DNA of 42,891 nt from Planctomycetaceae bacterium (GTDB lineage: Bacteria > Planctomycetota > Planctomycetia > Planctomycetales > Planctomycetaceae). Shown piece after piece: positions 1 to 8,343 of the stretch. The notes under the pieces were generated by a model that was not told the DNA's origin, did not search any database, and saw only the letters and a list, made by a program, of their open reading frames with translations. The translations under genes and the position numbers were made by a program. Each line of letters begins with the position of its first letter. The first letter of the stretch is position 1. Location of the stretch: positions 1 to 42,891 of the forward strand of contig JAKFUF010000233.1 in NCBI GenBank assembly GCA_021732845.1, in the 5' to 3' direction.

Positions 1-63
1 CAAATCCTGCTCGACAAGCTCGGCCTCTCACTCCCACAAAAAATCATTCCGCAACAGATGTAG
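1..63 (+). CDS. Possible C-terminal tail of a transposase (partial, enters from left edge)
   Basis: Frame 1 is open from the first base to the TAG at 61-63 and encodes about 20 residues ending LPQKIIPQQM. The short hydrophobic-basic tail (LLDKLGLSLPQK) recalls the C-termini of some DDE transposases, but 20 residues are too few to assign a family. The palindrome-rich non-coding stretch that follows would fit the edge of a mobile element. It could equally be the end of any other protein; only sequence left of the window can decide. Confidence 0.3.
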   Translation, partial: QILLDKLGLSLPQKIIPQQM

Positions 64-273
64 TGGAAACTGGAACCGGCCGACTGTTACACCTCAAGCA
101 CTTACGTCAACAGTTGGGGAAGTCGGGCTAGGACTTGCCCCCCACCCCGCTTGTCGAGGTGCATTCGGGCCTTTGCACCACGCCCCCCCAACCGCGTAGT
201 GCACAGGCCCGGGAACCACCGAGGTAAACTCGGTGGGGGGACAAAAGTCACAGGCTCGGAGCACGCGGCGAAT

Positions 274-301
274 CAAAGTTGCCGAGTCACTCCGTGACTC
301 G
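274..301 (+). repeat. REP-like 28-nt repeat, copy 1
   Basis: The unit is CAAAGTTGC followed by a 19-nt palindrome, CGAGTCAC-TCC-GTGACTCG (283-301). Its exact reverse complement occurs at 401-428, a one-mismatch direct copy at 22623-22650, and a diverged inverted copy at 305-332. The 8-bp arms with a 3-nt loop would fold as a hairpin in RNA or single-stranded DNA. A single-stranded head plus hairpin in paired, inverted copies is the layout of REP/BIME elements. Confidence 0.7.
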
Positions 302-304
302 ATC

Positions 305-332
305 CCAGTCACGAAGTGACTGGACGACTTTG
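305..332 (-). repeat. REP-like 28-nt repeat, copy 2 (diverged, inverted)
   Basis: Read on the minus strand this is CAAAGTCGT followed by CCAGTCAC-TTC-GTGACTGG. Compared with copy 1, the outer stem base pairs are changed on both sides together, so the hairpin is kept. With copy 1 it forms a head-to-head pair only 3 nt apart, as in a BIME. Confidence 0.65.
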
Positions 333-400
333 AGATTCAGCGGAAGGCTTGCGCCCTGCCGCCGATTTTTTGACTGTCAGCCGTCGAGAAAGCCAAGCAT

Positions 401-428
401 CGAGTCACGGAGTGACTCGGCAACTTTG
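401..428 (-). repeat. REP-like 28-nt repeat, copy 3
   Basis: Exact reverse complement of the unit at 274-301: palindrome 401-419 (CGAGTCAC-GGA-GTGACTCG) followed by GCAACTTTG. It lies about 50 nt beyond the stop codon of the kinase gene. Confidence 0.7.
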
Positions 429-479
429 TATTGCCAGCAATTCTTTAACCGTTCGTCCACAACAACTCCCCGACTGGGA

Positions 480-1589
480 TCAATCGGCAAAAATCTGGCC
501 AAGAATATCCGCCTGCGGATCACGCGGCGACTCGGCCGGTTTCTGGCTCGGTGGCTCAGACTCGGCGACAGGCAGAGACTCGTAGGACAGCGTGAACGAC
601 TCGCGGGAGATCGAGGGTTCGCTGCCGCCCTTGCGGGTAAATGGCTCCAAGGCCTCCACCAGAGCCGCGGCCGACTGAAACCGCTCGGCGGGGTTCTTTG
701 CCATCAAGCGGTTGTAGATTGCCACCACCCCATCGGGCACGCTGTCGCGCGCCGCTTTGAGGTCGGGAATCTCCCCGCAGGCATGAGCCGACAACTTCTT
801 CAGCGTCGACCGAAGGTCCTTGGTTTCATAGGGGGCATGCCCCACCAGCAGGAAATACAGTGTGCAGCCCAGTGCGTAGAGATCGCTGCGGGCATCTGCG
901 GAATGGGTGTCGTCCCACTGTTCGGGAGCCATGTAGTCGGGCGTGCCGAAGCAACTGCCGATTTCCGTCAAGTCGTTGGGGTGCTCGTCTTCGTCGTCAC
1001 CGAGCGAGGCCAGCCCGAGGTCCAGCACGCGAATCTGCCCCTTGCGGTCGGCCAGCAGGTTGGCGGGCTTGATGTCGCGATGCACGAGACCCGTTTTGTG
1101 AGCCGCCGCCAGGGCCTTGGCGGCTTGACGCACCGCTCGGCAGGCGCTGTTGACCGATAGTGGCCCCTTCTTCCGCACGAGCTGCGAGAGATCGCTGCCT
1201 TCCACGTACTCCATGGCCAGGTAATGTGTTCCGTCGATTTCACCAGCGTCAAAGGCCTGCACAATGTGCGGGTGGCTCAACCGGCCCACGGCCTGCATCT
1301 CCCGCTCGAACCGAGCCAGGGCCTCTGGATGCTTCAGTCGATAAGCCGGCAGAATCTTAAGCGCCATCACCTTTTTGAGCTTCAGGTGGACTGCCTTATA
1401 GACCGCACCCATCCCACCTTCGCCCAGCAGTTGCTCCAACTGATAAGAGCCGAAAATCGTTCCCGGCGCGAACTCGGCCCCGGCTTTCTCCGTTGGCTTC
1501 TCAGCCGCAACGACCTTGGCAGGCGTAGATTCTGCTCCGCCGCCTGATGCTGTTGGAGCGGATTCAGGTGGTTGAGAAGTTGACGACAT
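480..1589 (-). CDS. Serine/threonine protein kinase (Hanks type)
   Basis: A 369-residue eukaryotic-like protein kinase that should phosphorylate Ser/Thr of unknown targets with ATP. A Pro/Ala/Glu-rich N-terminus (1-45) precedes the kinase domain (about 48-320). Visible motifs are the glycine loop GEGGMG (56-61), the ATP-binding lysine in MALKIL (K78), the catalytic loop HRDIKPAN (170-177), DLG in place of DFG (190-192) and the MAPEQ segment. The tail is polar. No transmembrane segment is visible, unlike many PknB relatives, so it is probably cytosolic. The start is the ATG at 1587-1589; no Shine-Dalgarno is evident. It is transcribed away from the HEAT/TPR gene. The fold and activity are clear; the substrate is not. 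Confidence 0.93.
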   Translation of the reverse strand: MSSTSQPPESAPTASGGGAESTPAKVVAAEKPTEKAGAEFAPGTIFGSYQLEQLLGEGGMGAVYKAVHLKLKKVMALKILPAYRLKHPEALARFEREMQAVGRLSHPHIVQAFDAGEIDGTHYLAMEYVEGSDLSQLVRKKGPLSVNSACRAVRQAAKALAAAHKTGLVHRDIKPANLLADRKGQIRVLDLGLASLGDDEDEHPNDLTEIGSCFGTPDYMAPEQWDDTHSADARSDLYALGCTLYFLLVGHAPYETKDLRSTLKKLSAHACGEIPDLKAARDSVPDGVVAIYNRLMAKNPAERFQSAAALVEALEPFTRKGGSEPSISRESFTLSYESLPVAESEPPSQKPAESPRDPQADILGQIFAD

Positions 1590-1912
1590 AGGAGCTGAGT
1601 GGGTGCAGGCCGCTGGGTGAGTGTTTGAAGATCATACACCTGTCGGATTCGGGAGGTCCACAGGGATTGTCCGCAGCTCAAAACGGCTTGAGAATTGAGT
1701 TTGTCACCGGTCCGTGGCTTCGCCATCATTGCCGCTGCCATGCCTGGCGAGGGTTCTGGAGTGGCGTTCCAGCGAACCGGCGTCAATAATCGGGTGAAGT
1801 CCTTGTGAGGATGTGTGTAGAAATCGTGACTGAACCGTTTTTCAGCAGTGGCGATGTCTAACCTGCATCCCGCTGGGCCAATGCGTTTACACTTCGTCGC
1901 GGAGTCCCGCTG
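1590..1912. other. Divergent intergenic region between kinase and HEAT/TPR gene
   Basis: About 320 nt between two divergent starts, so both promoters should lie here. I saw no clear sigma-70 boxes. A GGAG at 1901-1904 stands 8 nt before the ATG at 1913 and fixes the start of the rightward gene. The open frame on the minus strand here has no protein-like character. Confidence 0.5.
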
Positions 1913-4711
1913 ATGTGCCGGTCGTTCTTGTCTGCCGCAGTGGCCTTGTTCCTGATCTCGTTGCCACCGGATGTCAACGCACAGGACGCCAAACCCGCCA
2001 CGGCCACGCCGGAGCCAAAACTTGAGGAAAAACCGGCAGAAATCCGTCCCGCAGTTCCGGCCTCGCTGCCCGAACTACAGCCGCTGCTGGAACGACTAAA
2101 CCGCTTGGAGCGCGAAGTCCTGGATCTGCGGACGAAGTCAGGAAAAATTCCTGGCGACAAGGTGGACCAACGGGTCGTGATCCTGGTCGATTCGCCATAT
2201 CTCGGGGCTCTGCCGTACAATTCGTCGTCCAATCCGCGGATGGTCGCCGCCAAGTTGATGTTCATCAACCTGACGCCGGATAAAGTCCAGTTCAAGCGGG
2301 AAAACCTGCAGTTGTCGTGCGACGGGCAGCTCTTTCCATGGAAGGAGTTAACCGCGCAGCAGAAGAATCAATCCGTCCAGGTCGGTCAACAATCGATCCA
2401 GTTGCAGCAGATGCAGATCCGCCCGGAATTTACCCTGGCTCCGGGGGCTTCCCTCTCAAGTTGGTTTATCTTCACCGATCTGCCGCCTGGCAACCATGTT
2501 CCGCAGTTCACCCTCAAGCTCAAGCTGGGTGAGGCGATGCGGGACGTGGACCTGAACGCCACGCAGCGGGACACGCTCGGGTTGACGGTGGAACGGATGG
2601 GTCCCCGCGGCAGCCTGGGGATGCTGACGGTCTCGGGAGAACTCAACAGCATCAATATCGGCACACTCGTGGAGGAACTGGACCGGTTCAGTGCCGAGAA
2701 GATTGCCCGCGTGGTCCTCCGCTGGACCGATACGGCCCCGCCCGTCGACAACCAACTGCTCAACTGGCTGCACACAGCCGCGGCTCAGGCCGGCAAGGCA
2801 CAGGGCCAGAATGACAGCCCCTATCCCCAGATCCCCGTGACCATCCGGGAATTGCACCTGGCGGCAATTCCCGGCGGAGCGAATCAGTACGGATGGAATG
2901 GTGGCGGCCGGGTCCACAAGACCGATGCCGATGCCGTGCTGGCCGCCCTGCAGTCGGCCTACGAGGTTGTGCCACGGGACGAACTGTTCCAGGCGATTCA
3001 GACCGGAACGCGGCTGGAAAAGGCGGCGGCGCTGGCCGGCGGAGGCGGGCGGCTGGCGGCGGACAAGCTCCCGCTGTTGCTGCAGTCAGCGGACGACAAC
3101 GACCCCGTGATTCAAAACGCCGCCCTCGTGGCTCTGTCCCACTTCGGGGAACCAGAGGCAATCGACAAACTGCTCTCTTATGCGAAAAAGAACCTCGCTC
3201 CGCTCTCGGAAACGGCAGTCGCCAGCCTGGCCCAGTCGCGGTATGCCGCATCGCACAACGCGCTGCTGACCGTGCTGAACAACGAGCCCCCGGAATCGAA
3301 GAAGGGGATCGTGAAAATTCTGGCCCGGTATCCGCGGCCAATCTGGTCGGAACCGATTTACGAATTCGTCAAGGATTCGCGGTCGGGACTCAATGTCGAG
3401 GCGGTAGATGCCCTGGTGCAGGTGGGCCATCCCAAGCTGATTGAAGTGCTGACCGATGCATTGAACAGCAAGGATGAACAGCTCTCGGTCAAGGCGTTTT
3501 CTATTCTGGCGTCGCGGGCGGATGCCCCCAGCGAGGCAATTGCCCTCAAGTACACGCTGGACCGGATTGAGAAAGAGGCACCGACCGATGCGATGCTTGG
3601 GTTGCTGCAACGGGTCAAGGACAAGCGTTCGCTGCCGCTGATCATCGCCCGCTTCGATGCCACGCAGAACAAGGCGCTGGTCATCCAGACGCTCACACTG
3701 ATCGGCGACAGCGACACGGCGAAGTTCTTGGCGGAGAAGTACAACAATTTGGAATCGAGCCACAAGGCGGAGGTGCTCCGGGCGCTGAGCCGACTGGACC
3801 TCAAGAAGTTCCACGAGCTGGCTTCGCAGGCCCTGCTGTCGAGCGACAGTTCGATCATCAGCCACACGGTGCAGGGGCTGCAGGAACAGGGCGGCCCCGA
3901 GGCGGTGGCGATCCTGATTGAAGGCTTGGAAAAGGCCGGCAGCAGCTACGCCTGGAACACGATCAGCAACGCCCTGGCTGTCGTTGGCAATCCGGCGGCG
4001 CGGGCGGCGCTGTACAAGGCGCGTTCCGGGTCGAACCGTGAGAAGCGGAACTTCGCCATGAACGCCCTCCGCAACATGCGGCAGCGCTCGCCCGGGTATG
4101 GCTACATGTTCCAGGCCCAACAGGCGATTCAGCAGAAGAAGCACAAGGAAGCGATCAACTTTTACGACATGGCGATCCAGTTGGATCCCGAACTGCCAGA
4201 CGCCTACTCCGAGCGCGGCAACGCCTATCTGCAGCAGGAAAAATTCGCCGAGGCGGGCAAGGACTTCGCCAAAGCCCTGGAGCTGGATTCCTGGAACTCC
4301 ACGGCCCTGACCGGTCTGTGCATCGTGATGGTCGTTCAGGAGGGCAAGATCGCCGAGGCGATTCAGAAGGTGGAAGAGTCCAAGGACAAGTTCGACGAAA
4401 GCAACCTATATTCTTACAACGCCGCGTGCGTGTACGGCCGGGCTGTCGAGCGGCTGGCCAAGGACGACATGGCCGAAAACCGCGACCAGCGGATCAAGGA
4501 TTACACCGCTGCGGCGGTCAAGCACCTCAAGCACTCCATCGAGCATGGGTTTGAGGACCTGAAGTGGATGCAGGAAGACCCCGACCTGAAGCCGTTCCGC
4601 GAGCTGCCCGAGTTCAAGTCGCTGGCCAACGTCAAACCGAAAGCGGCCACCGAGGGTGCGGGTGCTGCCGAGGAGACGGAAGTGGATGCCCCGGACGAGG
4701 ACACGTTTTAG
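1913..4711 (+). CDS. Exported HEAT-repeat and TPR protein
   Basis: A 932-residue protein with an N-terminal export signal (MCRSFLSAAVALFLISL, likely cleavage near VNAQD). A short Pro/Glu-rich region is followed by a heptad-like segment (LPELQPLLERLNRLEREVLDL), a beta-rich domain (about 75-300), a long run of HEAT-like helical pairs (about 340-705, e.g. DPVIQNAALVALSHFGEPEA), then TPR units (about 715-800, FYDMAIQLDPELPDAYSERGNAYL) and an acidic tail. Both repeat types build solenoids for protein-protein contact, so a periplasmic scaffold role is plausible, but no catalytic motif is seen. The start is supported by GGAG 8 nt upstream. It stands alone, converging with the permease gene. Confidence 0.85.
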   Translation: MCRSFLSAAVALFLISLPPDVNAQDAKPATATPEPKLEEKPAEIRPAVPASLPELQPLLERLNRLEREVLDLRTKSGKIPGDKVDQRVVILVDSPYLGALPYNSSSNPRMVAAKLMFINLTPDKVQFKRENLQLSCDGQLFPWKELTAQQKNQSVQVGQQSIQLQQMQIRPEFTLAPGASLSSWFIFTDLPPGNHVPQFTLKLKLGEAMRDVDLNATQRDTLGLTVERMGPRGSLGMLTVSGELNSINIGTLVEELDRFSAEKIARVVLRWTDTAPPVDNQLLNWLHTAAAQAGKAQGQNDSPYPQIPVTIRELHLAAIPGGANQYGWNGGGRVHKTDADAVLAALQSAYEVVPRDELFQAIQTGTRLEKAAALAGGGGRLAADKLPLLLQSADDNDPVIQNAALVALSHFGEPEAIDKLLSYAKKNLAPLSETAVASLAQSRYAASHNALLTVLNNEPPESKKGIVKILARYPRPIWSEPIYEFVKDSRSGLNVEAVDALVQVGHPKLIEVLTDALNSKDEQLSVKAFSILASRADAPSEAIALKYTLDRIEKEAPTDAMLGLLQRVKDKRSLPLIIARFDATQNKALVIQTLTLIGDSDTAKFLAEKYNNLESSHKAEVLRALSRLDLKKFHELASQALLSSDSSIISHTVQGLQEQGGPEAVAILIEGLEKAGSSYAWNTISNALAVVGNPAARAALYKARSGSNREKRNFAMNALRNMRQRSPGYGYMFQAQQAIQQKKHKEAINFYDMAIQLDPELPDAYSERGNAYLQQEKFAEAGKDFAKALELDSWNSTALTGLCIVMVVQEGKIAEAIQKVEESKDKFDESNLYSYNAACVYGRAVERLAKDDMAENRDQRIKDYTAAAVKHLKHSIEHGFEDLKWMQEDPDLKPFRELPEFKSLANVKPKAATEGAGAAEETEVDAPDEDTF

Positions 4712-4743
4712 TCTCTCGTGTGGCAGCCATTCCGATAATTTTG

Positions 4744-4826
4744 GGACAGGATTGAGAGGATGAAAAAGGATAAGAAAGGATGGTTCTGGTCCTCACAGAT
4801 TCTCTCTCATCCCTTTCATCCTGTCC
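4744..4826. repeat. Imperfect inverted repeat between convergent genes
   Basis: GGACAGGAT (4744-4752) is complementary to ATCCTGTCC (4818-4826). The DNA in between is purine-rich on the left (GGATGAAAAAGGATAAG) and pyrimidine-rich on the right (CATCCCTTTCATCC), allowing further imperfect pairing. It sits between two convergent genes and may end transcription in both directions. It also has the look of a dispersed intergenic repeat. Confidence 0.5.
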
Positions 4827-4870
4827 AAATCCCTGACCACCTTCGATCCACCGGAGGCTGGCCCCCACGC

Positions 4871-5776
4871 TCACGGCTGGCTCAACGCCACGACGATCGA
4901 CAGCATCAGCAGCAGTGCACCGCCCAGTCGCAACAACATCACCGACGCCGAATGTCGGGCCTCGGCTCCGCCAAAGGCCCGCGCCAAGAGCCACGCCAAA
5001 CCGACGGCCCACAGTCCGCGCAGCGCGTAGATGATGTTGATCCGCGTGGCGTCCCCATAGCGGCCCAGCGAATAGGACATGCTCATCGCCTGCAGCGCCA
5101 TCAACACCGTACCGACCAGTACGGGGCTGACAACGCCCAGTTCCCGCAGCCGTTTTGGCCGGTCGATCCATGGCAGCAGGCCACAGGAAAACAGCCCGGT
5201 AAAGAGGAAGACCGCGGGCAGGAAGCTGGCTGCACCCCACTTTCGTCCCCAGGTTTGCAGGCCGATGTCAAACAGCGACAGGCAGACCGCTGAAATGAGC
5301 GCCAGCAGAATCGTGAGCGCGGCCCGCCGCCGCGTTAACGCGCCCGTTCCGGCGGTCCGCGCGCCCGCTTGAATCACGCCGATCCCCAATGTCGCCAGCA
5401 GCGCCCCCGCCCAGACATGGGCGCTGACCGTTTCATCGGCCAGCAGGGACAGGAGGATGGCCACGATGACGACCTTCACGCCAAACACCGGCGTCGCCAC
5501 CGACACATCGCCGTGTTGAAACGCCAAAAACGTGAACATCTGCCCGGCCAAAAATGTCAGGCCGACCACCGCCGCCTCCATCCACCCTTCCGGTGTCAAA
5601 CCCTGCGCGTGAAACAGGCCCAGCAGCCCCCACGACAAAGCGAGCCACACGTTGGAAAGAAACGTGCTGGTCCACGGATTGGCCCCGCCCACGATCGCCC
5701 GTTTGACGAACATCATCCCAAACACAAAGACGATGCTGGACGCCAGCGGAAACAGCAGATGATACGGCAACGGCAC
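4871..5776 (-). CDS. EamA/DMT-family permease
   Basis: An integral membrane protein of about 301 residues with roughly ten hydrophobic helices arranged as two similar halves (e.g. HLLFPLASSIVFVFGMMFVKRA, MEAAVVGLTFLAGQMFTFLAF, then ALTILLALISAVCLSLFDIGL and the C-terminal LGGALLLMLSIVVALS). This is the layout of the drug/metabolite transporter superfamily; the substrate cannot be read from sequence. The frame extends to an ATG at 5866, but those 30 extra residues are polar and unlike the family. The GTG at 5774-5776, closely preceded by AGGA, gives the usual length of about 300. Confidence is good for the family and moderate for the start. Confidence 0.82.
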   Translation of the reverse strand: MPLPYHLLFPLASSIVFVFGMMFVKRAIVGGANPWTSTFLSNVWLALSWGLLGLFHAQGLTPEGWMEAAVVGLTFLAGQMFTFLAFQHGDVSVATPVFGVKVVIVAILLSLLADETVSAHVWAGALLATLGIGVIQAGARTAGTGALTRRRAALTILLALISAVCLSLFDIGLQTWGRKWGAASFLPAVFLFTGLFSCGLLPWIDRPKRLRELGVVSPVLVGTVLMALQAMSMSYSLGRYGDATRINIIYALRGLWAVGLAWLLARAFGGAEARHSASVMLLRLGGALLLMLSIVVALSQP

Positions 5777-6261
5777 TCGTCCTGGATTCGTGCAAACAAC
5801 GCGGATGAAAACGAAAACCCCCGGCGCGGCCCATTTCGGACCCTCCGGGGGATCACTTCGAATCAACGATAGGCCTCACGGCAATGTCGGTCAACGGCGG
5901 GCGGAAATGCGCAGGCTCCCTCAGAGGCTGACCAAACTGCTTGCCGGACGCCACCCGTCACACAGCTCCCGCCACTCTGAGCCTCCGCACCGGCGCTGGG
6001 CGTTGGAACGCTGGACGCTGGACGCTGGACCGCTGCCATTTGAAATGCCGGGCGGCGAATGATAGGTTGTCCTCCAACTGCATCGTCCGGACTATTTCAT
6101 GCCTCCCATCCAGCGGATTCTCTTCCCCACCGATTTCAGCACCTCTGCCCGACTCGCGGAGGAGCGGGGGTGTATGCAGGCAAGTGCGCATGGGGCGGAT
6201 GCGACTGCGGAATCGCTGCTGAGCCACGGGTTTCAGGGGATGTCGCCAATCCATCAGGTCC
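5777..6261. other. Divergent intergenic region with a 7-nt repeat array
   Basis: About 485 nt between divergent genes. Short open frames here show no recognisable protein. The only structure seen is the ACGCTGG heptamer array at 5993-6028, listed separately. Promoters for both flanking genes should lie here but were not identified. Confidence 0.5.
5993..6028. repeat. Heptamer array (ACGCTGG)
   Basis: GCGCTGG (5993-5999), GCGTTGG (6000-6006), one extra A, then three perfect ACGCTGG units (6008-6028). It is one of four arrays of 7-nt units in the intergenic DNA of this window, each with a different sequence. Confidence 0.65.
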
Positions 6262-7752
6262 GTGGCTCGGGACTCAGCGTTGGACTCCGAATCTGAATTT
6301 CTTCAAGAGATCCTCGCCCATCCGCGGGAGGACGGTCCGCGGCGGGTGTTTGCCGACTGGCTGGAAGAACAGGGGGATCCGCGCGGGGCCTGGATTCAGT
6401 TGCAGTGCGCCCTCGCGGATTTCGAGCCCAGCGATGAGCGGCGGTTTCCGCTGGAACAGGCGCTCCAAAAACTGTGGCTCAACCAGTCCGAACTGTTTCA
6501 AGAACCGGTGCGGTTCCTCGACCTGCGGCACTTTGGCTGGAGCGGCTGGTATCGCCGCGGGTTCATCGAACGCGCGGTGCTGGGTGAAAGCGTGTTTTTT
6601 TTCCACGGTCACATGCTGTGGGACGCACTGCCGCTGTTGAACGAACTTTGCCTGGTCAACTTGTCGCCCAGCTCCGCCGCGCGGCTGGTCAAGGAACGCT
6701 GCTTTCCGCGAATCCAGGCGCTCGACCTGTCGAACATCGAAATCACCACGCTCCTGCTGCGTGAGCTGCTTTCGGCCCCATCATCCGGCTTGCAGCGGAT
6801 GAACTTGTCCCATTGCCACATGGGACCAGTGACCGTTCGCATGCTGGTCGATTCCCCGGTCGCGGATTCCATGGAGCACCTGGACCTGTCCGAAAACCGC
6901 TTCGGCTCGCAGGGGACCAAGGCGCTCGCCGCCTCCACCCGGCTGTCACGCCTGCGGTCATTGGACATCAGCGAAAGCACGACCTGCAGCGGACTGGAAC
7001 TGCGGCGGGCGCGGAGCCTGCAGCGGCTGGAAACCCTGGCGGCTCGTCGTTGTCTGGTCTCTCGCGAGTCACTTGCCGGCTTTTTGGATCTGCCCTTCCT
7101 TCGCCACCTGGAGGTGTCCGACAATCCGACACTTGGAGCAGGCGCGGCGGGGGAAAGGGCACCGTTCCTGTCGGAAGGACGACTGCGGCTCGAATCGCTG
7201 CGTCTGAACAGTTGTGCTTTGGGCAACCTCCGCGGGCTGCGGCTGGAGTTGCCATTCCCGGCCTTGCGGGTCCTGGAAATCTCGCAGAACCGGCTGTCGG
7301 ACGAAGGACTGGCTCCGCTGGCGAACGATTTCCCCGCGCTGCGAATTCTGCGGCTGGGGGAGAACCCGATTGGTGTGGATGGCATCCTGTTCCTGCTGGA
7401 TGCACCCTGGATGCCGAAGCTGACACATTTGGACGTGTCAGCCACTGAGCAGACCGACGAGGGTGCGGAGGCACTCGCCGAATCGGCGGCGGTAGGCGCA
7501 CTGCAGGTGCTCAATCTGGGAAACAATGAACTGACCACCGCGGGCGTGCGATTCCTGGCAGAGAGTCCGCACTTCAAATCCCTGGAAGTGCTGAACCTTT
7601 CGAGAAACGAATTTGGCGATGAGGGAGCCCGCGCCCTGGCCCGCTCCAGTGGCCTGCGCCGGCTGAAATGCCTGATTTTGAGGGACAACGAAATCAGCCC
7701 GGAGGCGATGCGACCGCTTCACGAACGGTTCGGCGAGGCACTGGTCTTGTAA
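6262..7752 (+). CDS. TIGR02996 (repeat-companion) domain and leucine-rich repeat protein
   Basis: A protein of up to 496 residues. The first 50 residues carry the planctomycete 'repeat-companion' signature (FLQEILAHPREDGPRRVFADWLEEQGDPRGAWIQLQ). The rest is a leucine-rich repeat solenoid of the RNase-inhibitor type, with units such as LQVLNLGNNELTTAGVRFLA and LEVLNLSRNEFGDEGARALA. There is no export signal or membrane helix, so it is probably cytosolic and binds other proteins. The start is uncertain: GTG 6262 is used here, while TTG at 6280 would still keep the whole domain. There is no clear Shine-Dalgarno. TIGR02996 is known to be expanded in planctomycetes and its function is unknown. Confidence 0.85.
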   Translation: MARDSALDSESEFLQEILAHPREDGPRRVFADWLEEQGDPRGAWIQLQCALADFEPSDERRFPLEQALQKLWLNQSELFQEPVRFLDLRHFGWSGWYRRGFIERAVLGESVFFFHGHMLWDALPLLNELCLVNLSPSSAARLVKERCFPRIQALDLSNIEITTLLLRELLSAPSSGLQRMNLSHCHMGPVTVRMLVDSPVADSMEHLDLSENRFGSQGTKALAASTRLSRLRSLDISESTTCSGLELRRARSLQRLETLAARRCLVSRESLAGFLDLPFLRHLEVSDNPTLGAGAAGERAPFLSEGRLRLESLRLNSCALGNLRGLRLELPFPALRVLEISQNRLSDEGLAPLANDFPALRILRLGENPIGVDGILFLLDAPWMPKLTHLDVSATEQTDEGAEALAESAAVGALQVLNLGNNELTTAGVRFLAESPHFKSLEVLNLSRNEFGDEGARALARSSGLRRLKCLILRDNEISPEAMRPLHERFGEALVL

Positions 7753-7795
7753 TAATTTCGCTGCGGCCCGCGTGAATACTCTTGAACACCATCAC

Positions 7796-7801
7796 GAGGA
7801 G
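7796..7801 (+). promoter_or_regulatory. Ribosome binding site deciding a TTG start
   Basis: GAGGAG lies 8 nt before the TTG at 7810-7812. This supports a TTG start for the sigma factor; the frame has no ATG before the conserved region 2. Confidence 0.7.
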
Positions 7802-7809
7802 CACCGCAC

Positions 7810-8343
7810 TTGAAAGCACATGATTGGGACGAGTTGTACCGGGCGCATGGCCCGATGGTTTGGGCTACGGTCTGCCGTGTCCTGAACGATCACGCGGATG
7901 CGCTCGACTGCTGCCAGGAGGTGTTTCTCGAAGCGTTTCGGCAGGCCCGCGACCGCCCTGTGGACGACTGGCCATCGCTGCTGAAGTGGCTCAGTGTCCG
8001 GCGAGCCATTGATGGCCTGCGGCGGCGAAAGCGCGAGCACGCCCTCGGACGCCCCGGTGGTGACGCCATGGAAGTCGTTCCCAGTCGGGAACTGTCGAGC
8101 GAGTCCGTTGAGCTTCAGGAATTGATGGCGTGCCTGACCACGGAACTGGCCGCGCTGCCAGCGCGTCAGGCCGAGGCCTTCTGGCTCCGCTCGGTGGAAC
8201 AGATGTCGTACGCCGAAATTGCCGTCCAAATGCAGACCGACACCAACGCTGTCGGAGTGCTCATTCACCGTGCCAGACAAACATTGTGCCAGTCGCTTTC
8301 CGCCTTCGCCCCCAGCCCCACGCCCGCCCAGGTGCAGCCATGA
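7810..8343 (+). CDS. ECF-type RNA polymerase sigma factor
   Basis: A 177-residue sigma-70-family factor of the extracytoplasmic function group. Region 2 is at about 5-75 (WDELYRAHGPMVWATVCRVL, DALDCCQEVFLEAF, and LSVRRAIDGLRRRKRE for -10 recognition). Region 4 is at about 105-165 (LTTELAALPARQAEAFWLRSVEQMSYAEIA, then the recognition helix TNAVGVLIHRARQTL). The TTG start is fixed by GAGGAG 8 nt upstream. Its TGA overlaps the ATG of the next gene (ATGA at 8340-8343), so the two are translationally coupled. The partner is a single-pass membrane protein, as expected for a sigma/anti-sigma pair answering an envelope signal. Confidence 0.93.
   Translation: MKAHDWDELYRAHGPMVWATVCRVLNDHADALDCCQEVFLEAFRQARDRPVDDWPSLLKWLSVRRAIDGLRRRKREHALGRPGGDAMEVVPSRELSSESVELQELMACLTTELAALPARQAEAFWLRSVEQMSYAEIAVQMQTDTNAVGVLIHRARQTLCQSLSAFAPSPTPAQVQP

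Larger units (their letters stand above)
64..479. other. Non-coding stretch with hairpins and REP-like palindromes
   Basis: No convincing gene is seen; the open frames here are short or overlap the kinase on the opposite strand. The stretch holds an 8-bp-stem hairpin at 216-236 (CCACCGAG / CTCGGTGG around GTAAA) and three copies of the 28-nt palindromic repeat listed separately. It lies between the tail at 1-63 and the 3' end of the kinase gene. Confidence 0.6.

Noticed and set aside
279-1160. 293-residue plus-strand frame over the kinase 3' end
   Set aside because: It is antisense to conserved kinase motifs and crosses the palindromic repeats.
8130-8339. Upstream extension of the anti-sigma-like gene by 70 codons
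   Set aside because: It lies inside region 4 of the sigma factor; the overlapping ATG at 8340 is the natural coupled start.
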